Below, in pieces: positions 23,392 through 34,900 of a stretch of DNA of 64,000 bases. Origin of the DNA: Garcia nutans (Eukaryota; Streptophyta; Magnoliopsida; Malpighiales; Euphorbiaceae). The notes under the pieces were generated by a model. The model ran no database searches. It had not been told where the DNA came from and saw nothing but the letters and a program-made list of their open reading frames with translations. Within the stretch, counting starts at the first letter, position 1. Each line of letters starts with the position of its first letter. The stretch is from assembly GCA_947685225.1 (NCBI GenBank), contig CANTUV010000035.1:46562001-46626000 (forward strand), written 5' to 3'. The translations under genes and the position numbers were made by a program.

Positions 23392-25117
23392 GTTCAAGCC
23401 TTGCTTATTGTACTTCAAAAGGCAGTAGAATTTCAATTTATAAATGTATCTTTCAATCAAATAATTTGTAACTAATCCAAACTATTAAAACCTCTGTTAA
23501 CTACTTGTAGGAGATTGAAGCCATTGTCTTGCGAATCAAAAGAGTTGCTACTAGCATTTTTTTATTTGATTTTTTCTTCTACTTATAAAAAGTGTAATCA
23601 TGTAACAGAATGGATAACATCCACTATCTCTAAATCTTCTCTTAGGAGAGATTAGGTGATAAATCACCCCAAAAATCTTGAGCTTTTATTATGTTTTGAC
23701 TCTTCAAGTTAATTTGATGAATTTTATTTAATTCAAAAAAAATCTTAGATCCAATTATCCTTTATCAAAAATATATTTCTATAATAGTAAATCGCGCATG
23801 AGGAATAAATTGAAGCATTAACTGTTAAGATGAACAAATTGAAAGCTAAAAAGTTAAAAGGGGTGAAAATATTTACACCCCACAAAAATACTAAAAACAT
23901 CTCAATTTATCAATACTCTCTCATTATAAAATTTGAAATTTTATTTTTTTATTATTACACCCCACCAAAAGACATAAATATCCTTTATATTATTATACTT
24001 AATTTTGATTTATACACTCCACCTAATTTTGTCCAATAAAGCTATATAAAACTAATATTAACAACAAAATATATTCAACAATCCATAGCAAAATTTTAGT
24101 TTTAGTTCACTTAATCAGAACTGAACATTTAACTTTTTTTAGTCATTTTTTATAAACAGTAAAAAATATTGAATAACATGCAATTGAATATTTAATTATT
24201 TAATCATATTTGGTCAAACTAGGCCTAAATTATTTTATTTATTTATATTGCTTTAAATTACTACATATTCATCTTAAATTCTCCAGCAAACTCATAATCA
24301 ATGTCTTTTTTTCATCTTTTAGTTTGAAATATCAGAAGAGTGGAATAATTTGAATAGACGGTAAAATTGTTTGAGAATTATAGAAGTGAAAATTGATAAA
24401 AGAAAGGGTTTTTAGAGTTTAGAATAGGGTGCCGATAATAATCTGAATGGATGAAGTATAAATATCAATGATAAAATTATAAATATTGAAATTTAATATC
24501 CTTCAATGTAAATATCCCCACCAAAGTTAAAGACTCAATCATCAACGTAAATCTTTTTTTTTTCTATTTTTTTCTTCGAAAACCAATAGATGTCAGACGC
24601 AAAGAACGGATAAATATTGAGAATAAAATGATAAATAAAATTACTTAAATGCTCTAATCAGTCACCTCTCGATAGAAAAGATTAGGGCATTTAAGTTCAT
24701 AAAAGACGGGCAAGTTAGCAGCACTTATATATTGAAAATTTTTCAAAGAGCAAATTGTCAGCACTTGAAACTTTGCACTGCGAGTCAAACAAAGTCAGCA
24801 AAATGGAAATGCTTGAAACACAAAATTGGAAAGATGTGTTTAATAGCTATGTTGAGTTGCACACTAACGTCCTTAAAAGCTAAAGAACTATACCAGTGGT
24901 ACAAAGCATTCTCTTGAGTTTCTACTTTTTCTGGCAACCCCTTGATCCCAAAACTATTCGAGTGAGTCGTTCCCATGTAAATATAGAAGAGATTTCCCCA
25001 ATGAATAAGAACATTGAATCAGTAAAGAAAAAGGGAAAAATGGCATCTAAAACGGAAAAAAAAAAAACACTGTGATCTCTATATTTCACAAATGCCTTTT
25101 CAATTGACTTGGCATAC
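23392..25117. other. Intergenic sequence and probable TBL 3' UTR
   Basis: AT-rich; no gene recognised. The part nearest 25,117 is the expected 3' untranslated region of the minus-strand TBL gene, but no decisive polyadenylation site was picked. Confidence 0.4.
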
Positions 25118-25946
25118 CTATACCTGAGCAGCAAGGAGTTCATTCCATGCGTCTGGAATGCCAGGCAGACACCAATGCAAGCAATCATTTACACCCTGCA
25201 TTTTCTTCACACTGTATCGAGAAATGTGACTCTCATCTCTAAGATCAGACAGAGCAGTAATATCCAAAAGCTTTATCCTTGTCCCCTTAACAGCATTCGC
25301 AACAACTGGATCACTTGATTCTTCTTGAGAGACTTGGCTCCCTCCAGTCAATGGAATGGTATTATCACAGTTACCCCCACTGTTCCAGTCTCCATTACGG
25401 AAATGCCTTGGTGAGATAGTCCTAAAGAAAGCTTTAAGTCGGAGATGTGAAGGAAGCTGTGAATCAAGCCACTTGGCAATACTATGTACTGTAAAATTCT
25501 TGGCATTCCCAATATCTAGAATTTTTCTATCTTCAACTGGTGTTCCATTCACATACATCACCCAATGATTTGCTCTAAGCTTCCCTCTGTTCCAATGATG
25601 TCCTGTGTTGAGAACTAACACATCAAACCGATGGAGAAATTGTCTCATGAAAGATGGTGCACGGTCCAAATGCATGGCAACATCAGTGGCAGGGTCTGTA
25701 ATGTTCAAAGGCTCTAGGTCTGCAAGGCTTGCTGACCAGTAGTATAAAATAGTGGTATTAGTGTTTGAGAATCGGTAAGCCCATCCATCAGGACGAATGG
25801 CTCCACGGCGTTTGACAAGGCCATATTCTGTTCCCACATCTTCAACATCTAGCCTCCATTCCCCACCAGAAGCCATGCACATCATTGATTGAAATTGTTG
25901 CCTGCCTAATGAATCTCCTATAAATGCAATTGTTTTGTCCTGCATC
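25118..25946 (-). CDS. TBL: TBL exon 4 (acyl-transferase/esterase-like domain)
   Basis: Acceptor CATTCCAG|GATGCAGG. Encodes the GDS and DxxH halves of the catalytic domain and ends NELLAAQV with TAG at 25,118. Confidence 0.93.
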
Positions 25947-28900
25947 CTGGAATGTAATAATAATTAAGGTATTGAATAAATGTAAACACCTGAGCCGGTT
26001 GATGGTAACAGCACTGATAACAGCAAACTCAACTGACATATTATGATTTTTTCTTTTTCTTGTTCCTTCGTCATCTTCTTTTTCTTTTTTTTTTCTTGTG
26101 TATTTTTTAGATGAAGGCATACGCTGTTACTCCTTGTATTTAGAATCAGAGGTAAAAATAACTATATAAAAGAAATTAAAAAAAAATGAATAAAGTAAAA
26201 GCCAACCTTTTCAAGATTTGAGTTGGTTCAAACTCTGGCATTTTGCAATTTTCAGGCTGCCACCTATATCCCTCATACGAAAAATCAGTTCGTTGGGTCA
26301 GTCTGCATGCCCACATTTCTGATAACCATTGTTTACATCCAAACCCAGAATACAATGGCCGTCTGCTATCAGCCACCCATCTACCCTTGGCATAATTGCA
26401 GACTGCAAAGTTGACATGAAATTTCTTAAAAATATAAACATACAGAGACAAAACATTTTGATAAGTGCACGTAAATCAAATCCATGAAAGCTTACAAACA
26501 ATGTTGTACATAGGGTAAATTATTATAATCTCCTCAAGTTTAGGCATTTATACACTTTAATCCTTTATTCACAATTAGTTATTTTCGTCTTAAAGTTTCT
26601 AATGGCTCTACACCTTAATTACTAGAAATTACAAATTTCCATTATTACTTAGTCCGTAACATTTTAAATTAGACCATACTTTTAACCCCTAAAATTTTAA
26701 ATATTATTGTTGAGAAATAGTAGGTTCTACTACCAATCACAAAAAAAAAAAAAAAAAAAAAAAGTTCCAATAAACACAGTTCTGTAAAATGAACCTCCAA
26801 AGTTTTTCGTTCTTCTAACCTTTGTACGAGTGTCTACATAAGCACGAAAGTTAAGACAGACCCATACCCCAGTCATAACCTGCTTTTGTTGTATCTAACC
26901 CATGCTCAACTATCCAAATTAGAAGCAAACGTAAGTTTCTACCTAACCCCACAAACTATTTTGCTAACACTAGAACTTCCCAAACATCACAAAACCAGAC
27001 TGTTAAAACAGCAAAGGCATCACAGTTTTCAGCAATAAATTGTAACTCAGTCTCTAAATTGTTATATTATAATAATCTAACATTTTTACTAATGGTAGTA
27101 TAAGGTCTAAAGTTGCTAACTTTTAAGTAAAAGCGACTCATGGTTAACTGAGCACACACAGGAACGGAGATTTTGGAGCGTAAGCAAGGGTTGATGCACA
27201 TGAGAGGTTGTTGCAGAAAAATTATACAAAAGATGGAAAAATAACTAAGATTCAATATTCATAACAAACTTAGATATTAGAATTATTTAATCAAATTGAC
27301 AAAAAGTTAGCAATCTCGGCAGCCATGGAAGTTCTGGATTTCACTAACTGCTTGGAGTTTGTGAGACTGTTACCAAACCGCTGCAAGTATACACACGTTT
27401 CTCTCATGGATCCAAGTCCAAGCAGGCACATATTGAATTTCTGAATTAGTCAATTGTTACAGTTATTTTATTTTAGTTATTTGTTTGAATATTTCTTGTT
27501 TTGTAGGAGGATGTTCCTCCACTTTCTATTTCATGTTGTTAGTTGAGGAGGGTGTGCCTCCATGTTGAAGTAGTGCTCCTTTGATGTAGGAAGCAGTTAT
27601 ACTTCCTTTCTGTATTTAAACAATAACATCAATGAAGAGAGGGAGCTTCCAAAAATCAATTAAGTCTTTGAGCACTTCAAGTCTCAAGGGGTTCCAGGTT
27701 CCCTCTTTTAGAGCCTGAATTCTTAATCACCATAAGTCGCAAAAAGAAAACCATTAACCCAAACACTCAAACACCTACCGTACCCTTAACTCACCGACCC
27801 ATAACTAGATCCATAACTCGGGACCGTAACATTTTGGTATCAAAGCCAGCAGTTATGGGAGACTCTGTTCAAGATCAACTCGCCAAGCTCTTTCAATTAT
27901 TGTTGGCCGAGCAGCAAGCAAACAAGGACCACAATGAAAAGGTTGAGCAATTGCATGCCAAATTGGATGCAATGTCTCAAAAATTGGAATCGACTAAGAA
28001 GGGATTACAATCCAGCAGTGCTGGGAGTCAAGCAAAATCAAGGAGAGAAAAGGGAGTTTCTGGTACTTCGGTTTCCGAAAATTCTGGAGGAAGCTCGATA
28101 GTGCCGAAATTCACAAAGCTTGATTTTCCTCGCTATGATGGGCTGGAAGACCCTTTGGGTTGGCTTTGCCGCTGCCAGCATATTTTTAGGCACCAACAAA
28201 CACCCGAAAAGGAGAAGGTGAGTTTGGCTTCATACCATCTGGAAGGGATTGCTCAGCTGTGGTATATGCAGCTGCTGGAAGACATTCCAGATCCCAATTG
28301 GGATGAGTTTTCACAACAATGCAATCTTCGGTTTGGACCTCCAATCCGCAGCAACAAGTTGGGAGAACTGGCAAAGTTGAAACAAACAGGTTCTGTTGCA
28401 GAATACCGGAACAGATTCGAAGCTCTGGTGTCACGTGCTGGCACTCTTACCCAGTACCAAAAAGTCCAGCTGTACCTCAGTGGATTGCAGGATTCCATTG
28501 CTGTTGAAGTGGAGCTTCACCATCCAAAAGAATTGGTGAATGCAATGAGCATCTTCAGGCTGTATGAACGAAAACTATTTCCACGTTATTCAGCTGTGAG
28601 AGACACTCGTCGCAATACCTTCACACCCGAACCTCGCGCCAATCGATCGGTGAAGCGGCTGACCCATGAGGAGATGGAGGAGAGGCGGAAAAAAGGACTG
28701 TGTTTTAACTGTGAAGAACAGTTTGTTCGTGGCCATCAATGTAAAAAGCTGTTCTGGATAGATTTGGAGGAGACAGATGAGGCAAGAAAATCAAATTCTC
28801 ATCCAGATCTCGAGCCACCAAAGATTTCATTGAATGCTATTACTGGAATTCGAAATCCTCAGTCCATGCGTTTGATGGGTAGTTGGAAGGGCGGACAAGT

Positions 28901-31900
28901 CCTGGTTCTTGTTGACTCTGGCAGCACTCACAGCTTTGTATCTGCCGCAAAAGTTGAGGAACTAGATGCTGAAGTAAACGGGCAGAATGGGTTGAAGGTT
29001 AATGTCGCCAATGGAGAACAACTTAACAGCCCAGGTATATGCAAGGGGATTCCGATTCTACTGGAATCTAACTCTTTTTTGGTGGATTTGTTTGTTTTAC
29101 CCCTAACCGATTTTGATGTGGTTTTGGGAGTGAACTGGCTTCGAACATTGGGGCCCATTCTGTGGGATTTTGCTATCATGAGTATGAGTTTCTTCCAACA
29201 GGGGCACTTAATAGAATTGCAGGGCATGACTTCTTCATACTCTTCAAGACAGTCAGACCTCAACAGTATGCTGATTTCTTCTGATTCCGATGTCCAACTG
29301 CAGAAACTGTTGGCCGAATTTGCTTCTTTATTTAGTGCTCCAACTGGGTTACCTCCTAGCAGAGCCTGTGACCACCGTATTCCTCTGGAACCAGGGGCGG
29401 GACCTATGGTGGTTCGACCCTATCGATATCCACATGGACAGAAGGATGAAATCGAGAGGCAATGTGCAGCAATGTTGCAACAGGGAATAATCCGCCCTAG
29501 CCGATCCCCATTCTCATCGCCAGTGATTTTAGTTCCAAAGGCAGACGGTTCTTGGCGTTTATGTGTTGATTACAGAGAATTAAACGCCAAAACCATCAAG
29601 GACAAATTTCCCATTCCGGTGATAGATGAATTATTAGAAGAGTTGGGTGGAGCTAAATTCTTCACAAAGCTAGATCTACTTTCTGGGTACTTTCAAGTGG
29701 GCATGCATCCTTCTGATGTGGAAAAAACTGCTTTCCGGACTCATCACGGACACTTTGAATTCTTAGTGATGCCGTTTGGACTATCCAACGCCCCTTCAAC
29801 CTTTCAGGCTTTAATGAACGAGGTATTTCAACCATACTTGAGGAAATTTGTTCTCGTTTTCTTTGATGATATTTTAGTTTTCAGTCAGTCATGGACAGAA
29901 CATCTCCACCACTTACGGCTGGTATTTCAATTGCTGGTGAAGAACAATTTGTTCCTCAAACGTTCCAAGTGTGTTTTTGGAAAAAACTCAATTTTGCAAT
30001 TAAGAGTTTTAGTAATGGAACTGACAGATAAAAGATTAACAGGAAAACAAGGCACATGAAGGATAGAAGATAATTTAATATTTGAAGTACAGTCAATAGA
30101 ACCTGTTCCCGATATAGGAGTAACAGGACCATCTGCTATTTTGATATTATTTCCTTTAGGACATGAGGAATAGTTTTGAAACCTTCTTAAAGAGCCTGTC
30201 ATATATTTATTTGCTCTTGAATCTATAATCCATGAACAAGTATTATGATTAGTGGAAGAGGCATTACCTGAGATTACAACATTTGATGAACCAACAGTTG
30301 AATTGGTGTTAAGCTGAGATAAGAGTCGCCTTAAATTTTGAACCTCTTCATTAGATAGATTGTCACTTGAGGTTGTTGCACCATTTTGCCCTGTTGCCTC
30401 AGTGAAATTTGCTTGATTCTTTACTGGACTGCCCTTTTTTTCTCCACGACTTTTATTTGGTTTGCCATGCAATTTCCAACAAGCTTTCTCAACTGGTGTT
30501 GCATACAGCATAGCACTTCTTTTGCTTTCTTCTTGCTGCACATATGAATATGTTTAAAGTAAGGATGGTAAAGGTTCCTCACCAAGTACTTGGACTCTGA
30601 TTTGATCATATTCTAGATTTAAGCCAGCAAGAAAATCATATATACACTCCTCCAATAATTTCTGAAAAATTAATTGCATTTGTAGCACAGTTAGCTTGAA
30701 AATTCTGATCGTAATCAAATTCCTGTCACAAACCACTTAATTCTGAAAAATATTCTGAAATAGTCTTCTCTCCTTGCTTCGTTCCATGAATTTTATTTTA
30801 AAGTTTATATTTTTGTGCAACATTACCCACTTGAGAGTAAGTTTGAGAAGCAGCTTTCCAAATCTTTTCAGTTGTATCAAGTAGCAAATATGTTTTTGCA
30901 ATAGCAGGTTGCATGGAGTTGATGAGTCATGATATAACAAGAGAATTTTCTGATTCTCACTAATTAAATAAGGAATCAGATAATTCAGGTTTTTTTTTTC
31001 TCCTGTTATATATCCCCGTAACCCCCTAGCTTTAATAAACAATAGACAAGACCTTAACCAAGCAAGATAGTTCATCCCATCAAGTTTCACAGGGCTAATT
31101 TGTAAAGAGGGATTATCAGTAATTGGAAGACTAGATTTTTTATCATCTGCCAATTTATCCTTTCAACAAATAGGGTCTTGACAAGAGTGGCCAAAATAAA
31201 CAGTAGACAAAATACATAAAAAAGAACAATACTGCGGATTGAAGATTCAACAGTAGACAATTTTTTTTGTCTAAAATCGAATGGAAGCAATAATACATAT
31301 TTGAAGGTTCAACAATACAAAAAATAATTTTGTCTTCAACCGAAATAGTCGGATCCAACCTTTAGGTACCTGGACCACATTGGAAATGGCCAGAAATGAG
31401 TTCGGGAGAAGAACCAGTGAGAAAAGGTTGCCGTAAGCGGTCCCACCCGGTTCATTCACCAACCTGTGAACAGTAACCCATAAGCTTTCACCGGCGCGTG
31501 AGCTCACGTACAGCGGCGTCTTATGATCGGTCTTTGGCAACAAGCCTAACTCGGCGTAGACTTTCTTCCTAGGTGGGCGGTGAGTACTGCCGAATGATGG
31601 TTGAGGGCAAGTTACTCCCTTACCAACACAGTGCAGTTACTGTGACTCCACCAACACTCACTGTATTAGAATGAACAATTTAACACAGAAAACTAGGCTC
31701 TGATACCATGTTAATTTTAATGTAATTAGAGAAAATACTCTAATTCTCACTTATTTCTATGTTTCTATTACTCCAAATACAATAAGTATTTGTACACCAA
31801 AAAATGCACAGCTAGCTACAAAAAGTTTATTCTACAACCAATTCACTAAGCTTTACACTTAATAGTTCCACGTATACAATAATAAAATAGCTAACTACTA

Positions 31901-34900
31901 ATCAACTAGCTATTGTCTACCAACACTTTCAATGTGAGATCCAAGTCTATTCCTTCAATTAGGACCATAATTGAATCAAACTGTCTAGACCATAACACCT
32001 TCAACTAGGATCATAAAAGAATCATATTGTTCAAGTAGGATCATAACAGAATCATATTGTCTGGACTATAATACAGTAGATTTGAATTTGTTTTGAGTTT
32101 TAGAAAAGATTAAGTGATGAACCTCATAAAACACTCAACAATAATAATAGCATCATTGCTCCACTTATAGTCCACTTTACGGGGCACAAAACAAAATTTA
32201 GGTTCTATTTACTCTTTTGAAACCTGATTAACAATAGCTAGTATCTGAAACTAGTCTATCCATATATATATATATATATATAACAGGATAAATGGCTTAA
32301 CTAAAAATTATTGAAAATCCCAATGTGCTAATCCATAAGCTCCTAAGGCCAATAACCCGCTTATGGATAAAAAGACTCAACTAGTCAATCCTGCTGCTTC
32401 CATAAGAGGATGCCACCTGAAAATTAGATTACCAAAAGATTCAAAAGGTACATTTCTATAATTTAGCCAGTTCTGTGTGCTAGTTTTATGGACTCTTAGC
32501 TTCTTCTTTTTTTCATTTTTTTTTTGTTATATTAATAATCCTACTCAACATAAGATTTAAATAAAGGCTGATTCTTTACTTCAAATACCCAAGCTTCAAA
32601 AGCACTAGGGTCCCAATTAACTAAAGGTATAAATAACTGTGCTACTAAAGCATTATAATTTAGTCTTTCAATCAATAAAATTACAGCAAATCATGCTTTT
32701 ATTTCTAGTTATGTGATGCAATTCTAATCCTAAAACTGTGAGGCTTTTTAACAGGAGTAACCCTAGTTCAATTTGGTTTGTTTAATTTGTCCTTTGTTTT
32801 TCTAAGAAAATCATATCTTCCAGACTAAAAATTTTAATCTCTAATTCTCTAGCTCTATTCTCTAAAAGTCCTATTTCCCCTAGTAATTTAACATCACAAG
32901 ACAAGATGGAGTTTAAGGAGATGGGAAGGGAAAAACCTAATATATAGCCACAGGCTAATGGGCCTTTCTAATCAATGAAAAAAGAAAAGGAGCAAAAAAA
33001 AAAAAAAGAAAAAGAAAAAGAAAAAGAAAACTTCCTTTTAACCTTTGACTTGTCTCTATTTATATTAGAAGTTCTAAATCAAACAAGAATCCATTCTTTA
33101 TGCTCTTTAGAAAGCCAAACACAAATTTCTAAATTAAAACATCCCCTCCTACATGTTGACCAGCGGAAGTAAATTTTAATTAGAACAAAAGGATAAAACA
33201 AATTTATCACATATGACAAAATACAGTTTAAAAAAAAAAGTGTACCTTTCTCATTGGGAGAAGACATCTCATCCCCATCACTATTTTCCCTTTCAGAAGA
33301 TAATGAAGTGGTAAGATTCATTGGTGAAGCAGCAGAGTTCTTTGGCATTTCCATCTCTGAACTAATGGAATGAGAATATTTTTCTTCATGTTCCACTGGT
33401 TTCACAAAAACTGGAGAGGAGCCTCTTGGGGCATCAACAACAAAATCTAAGCAATAAAAGATTAGGTTTAAGCCAAAAGAGAGTTAGCTAGTTGATGAAC
33501 CTTTTTGCCCCTATTAAAATTTAACAAACACATTAGTAGAAATCAAAATTCTCTCTCCCAACTAATAAACACAAAGGGCAAAGGCAGCTCGGTGTAAATG
33601 CGTTTCCTCTAATACTCCTCAAAGAAGAGAGGATCATAAATCTTTAAACAAAAGAGGAAAAGGAAATCTGCCAAGTCGAGGATCTTTATTTGTTTCTCTA
33701 GTATTTGGTACATGTAGTAATATTCAATAGAGAAAGAAACAATAGTTGAACTAATATTCAGCCAATGATAAATCAATAGTAGCCTTTTTAAGACAATAAT
33801 AGGTTTCCTTAACATAAAGCACATGCCACTAAGGCATGGTCTGTTTGGTTTTTTTTTTTCTCCCATGTAGGTAGTGGGAGGTCATAAGTTCAAGTCTCCA
33901 CACACACTTGAACTTTCAATAATTTAGTAAGAATTATTAAGTGTATACTGACAAATTAGAGTCTGAAAGTTTATTATGGTTCCAAGAGGTTCCAAGGAGG
34001 CTTAAAAGGTGGGATTTCCTCTAGGAAGCTTGAGGCTTGAACCATAATGGACTTGGAAAGGAAAAGCTTTGTGGGAAAGCAAGTTATCTTTTATTTAGCT
34101 CATTTGATATTTTCAATATAAAAAAAATAACTAGATAATTTACAGCAAAAATTTGTTACTCAAACATGTATAAATGGATCATAGAATTCTGTACTCAAAT
34201 AGTTTTGCCATAAAAACACATTGGTGAATGTAATCGACAATGGACATAAATTTGAATCCTGACATTGAAGAGTAGAAAGCCATATACAAGGGTAACTAAC
34301 TGGAACAACATAAATTGTCAAATACAACTCCAGCACACAATAACAAGAAATAATACCCAAAGCACAAGGAAAGGGAACAAATATATAGTTTAAAAGCAAA
34401 ACATTCATCAAAACACAGAGTCAAAAACAAAAAGTACAAAACAACTTAAATGAAATACAAAATGATCCATAGAAAATACAAATATATGTGTGTGAGTGTG
34501 TGTGTGTGTGTGTGTTTATGATCCAACAACAAATTCAAGTTTTATGAAACTCCACATCTACTTTCTTTTAATAATGCTATTTTGTCTCTACTTTATCTAT
34601 CTTCTGGTTTTGAAAAATTTCCCCTTTCCACCTTTTAGGTTGGTATAACACAAGATGTAACACCAAGAAACTCTTGACGTGGCATTTTGAATTTGCAGAC
34701 ACTGCAGTATGTCAATAACAACATTTTTATATGTAACTAAAAGGAGGCAATCGCCTCCTTTTCCACAAAGTGGCTTCAGCACTGACTGCTTTTAGTCCTC
34801 TAACAATCAGACTTTTCTTCTCCTTGTAAACAACATTCATAAAAAAATAGTAATTATGGCTAATAATAGAGAATGCATGAGAAAAACAAAACAAAACAAA

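Larger units (their letters stand above)
27455..29985 (+). mobile_element. Truncated Ty3/gypsy retrotransposon
   Basis: A single 5' LTR is followed by a primer-binding site and one open gag-pol frame that stops within RT. The rest of RT, RNase H, integrase and the 3' LTR are missing. It is antisense to the TBL gene whose intron it occupies. The right break is near 29,980, where it is fused to a copia fragment in the opposite orientation. Confidence 0.85.
29980..31925 (-). mobile_element. Truncated Ty1/copia retrotransposon
   Basis: Minus orientation: 5' LTR, primer-binding site, a leader of about 540 bp, a gag, then the protease and pre-integrase zone, ending at the fusion near 29,980. Integrase, RT, RNase H and the 3' LTR are missing. 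It is sense to the TBL gene. Confidence 0.82.
26403..33245 (-). other. TBL intron 2, retrotransposon-filled
   Basis: 6,843-bp GT-AG intron. Apart from the gypsy and copia remnants (27,455-31,925) it holds unassigned AT-rich sequence, including a poly-A tract at about 26,742-26,763. Near 31,950-32,070 there are roughly three copies of a TAGGATCATAA...AATCATATTGT unit of about 40 bp. Confidence 0.85.

Noticed and set aside
33875..33960. tRNA gene or SINE suggested by a B-box-like GTTCAAGTCTCC
   Set aside because: No convincing A box or cloverleaf and no flanking duplication seen; kept only as a note in the intron entry.
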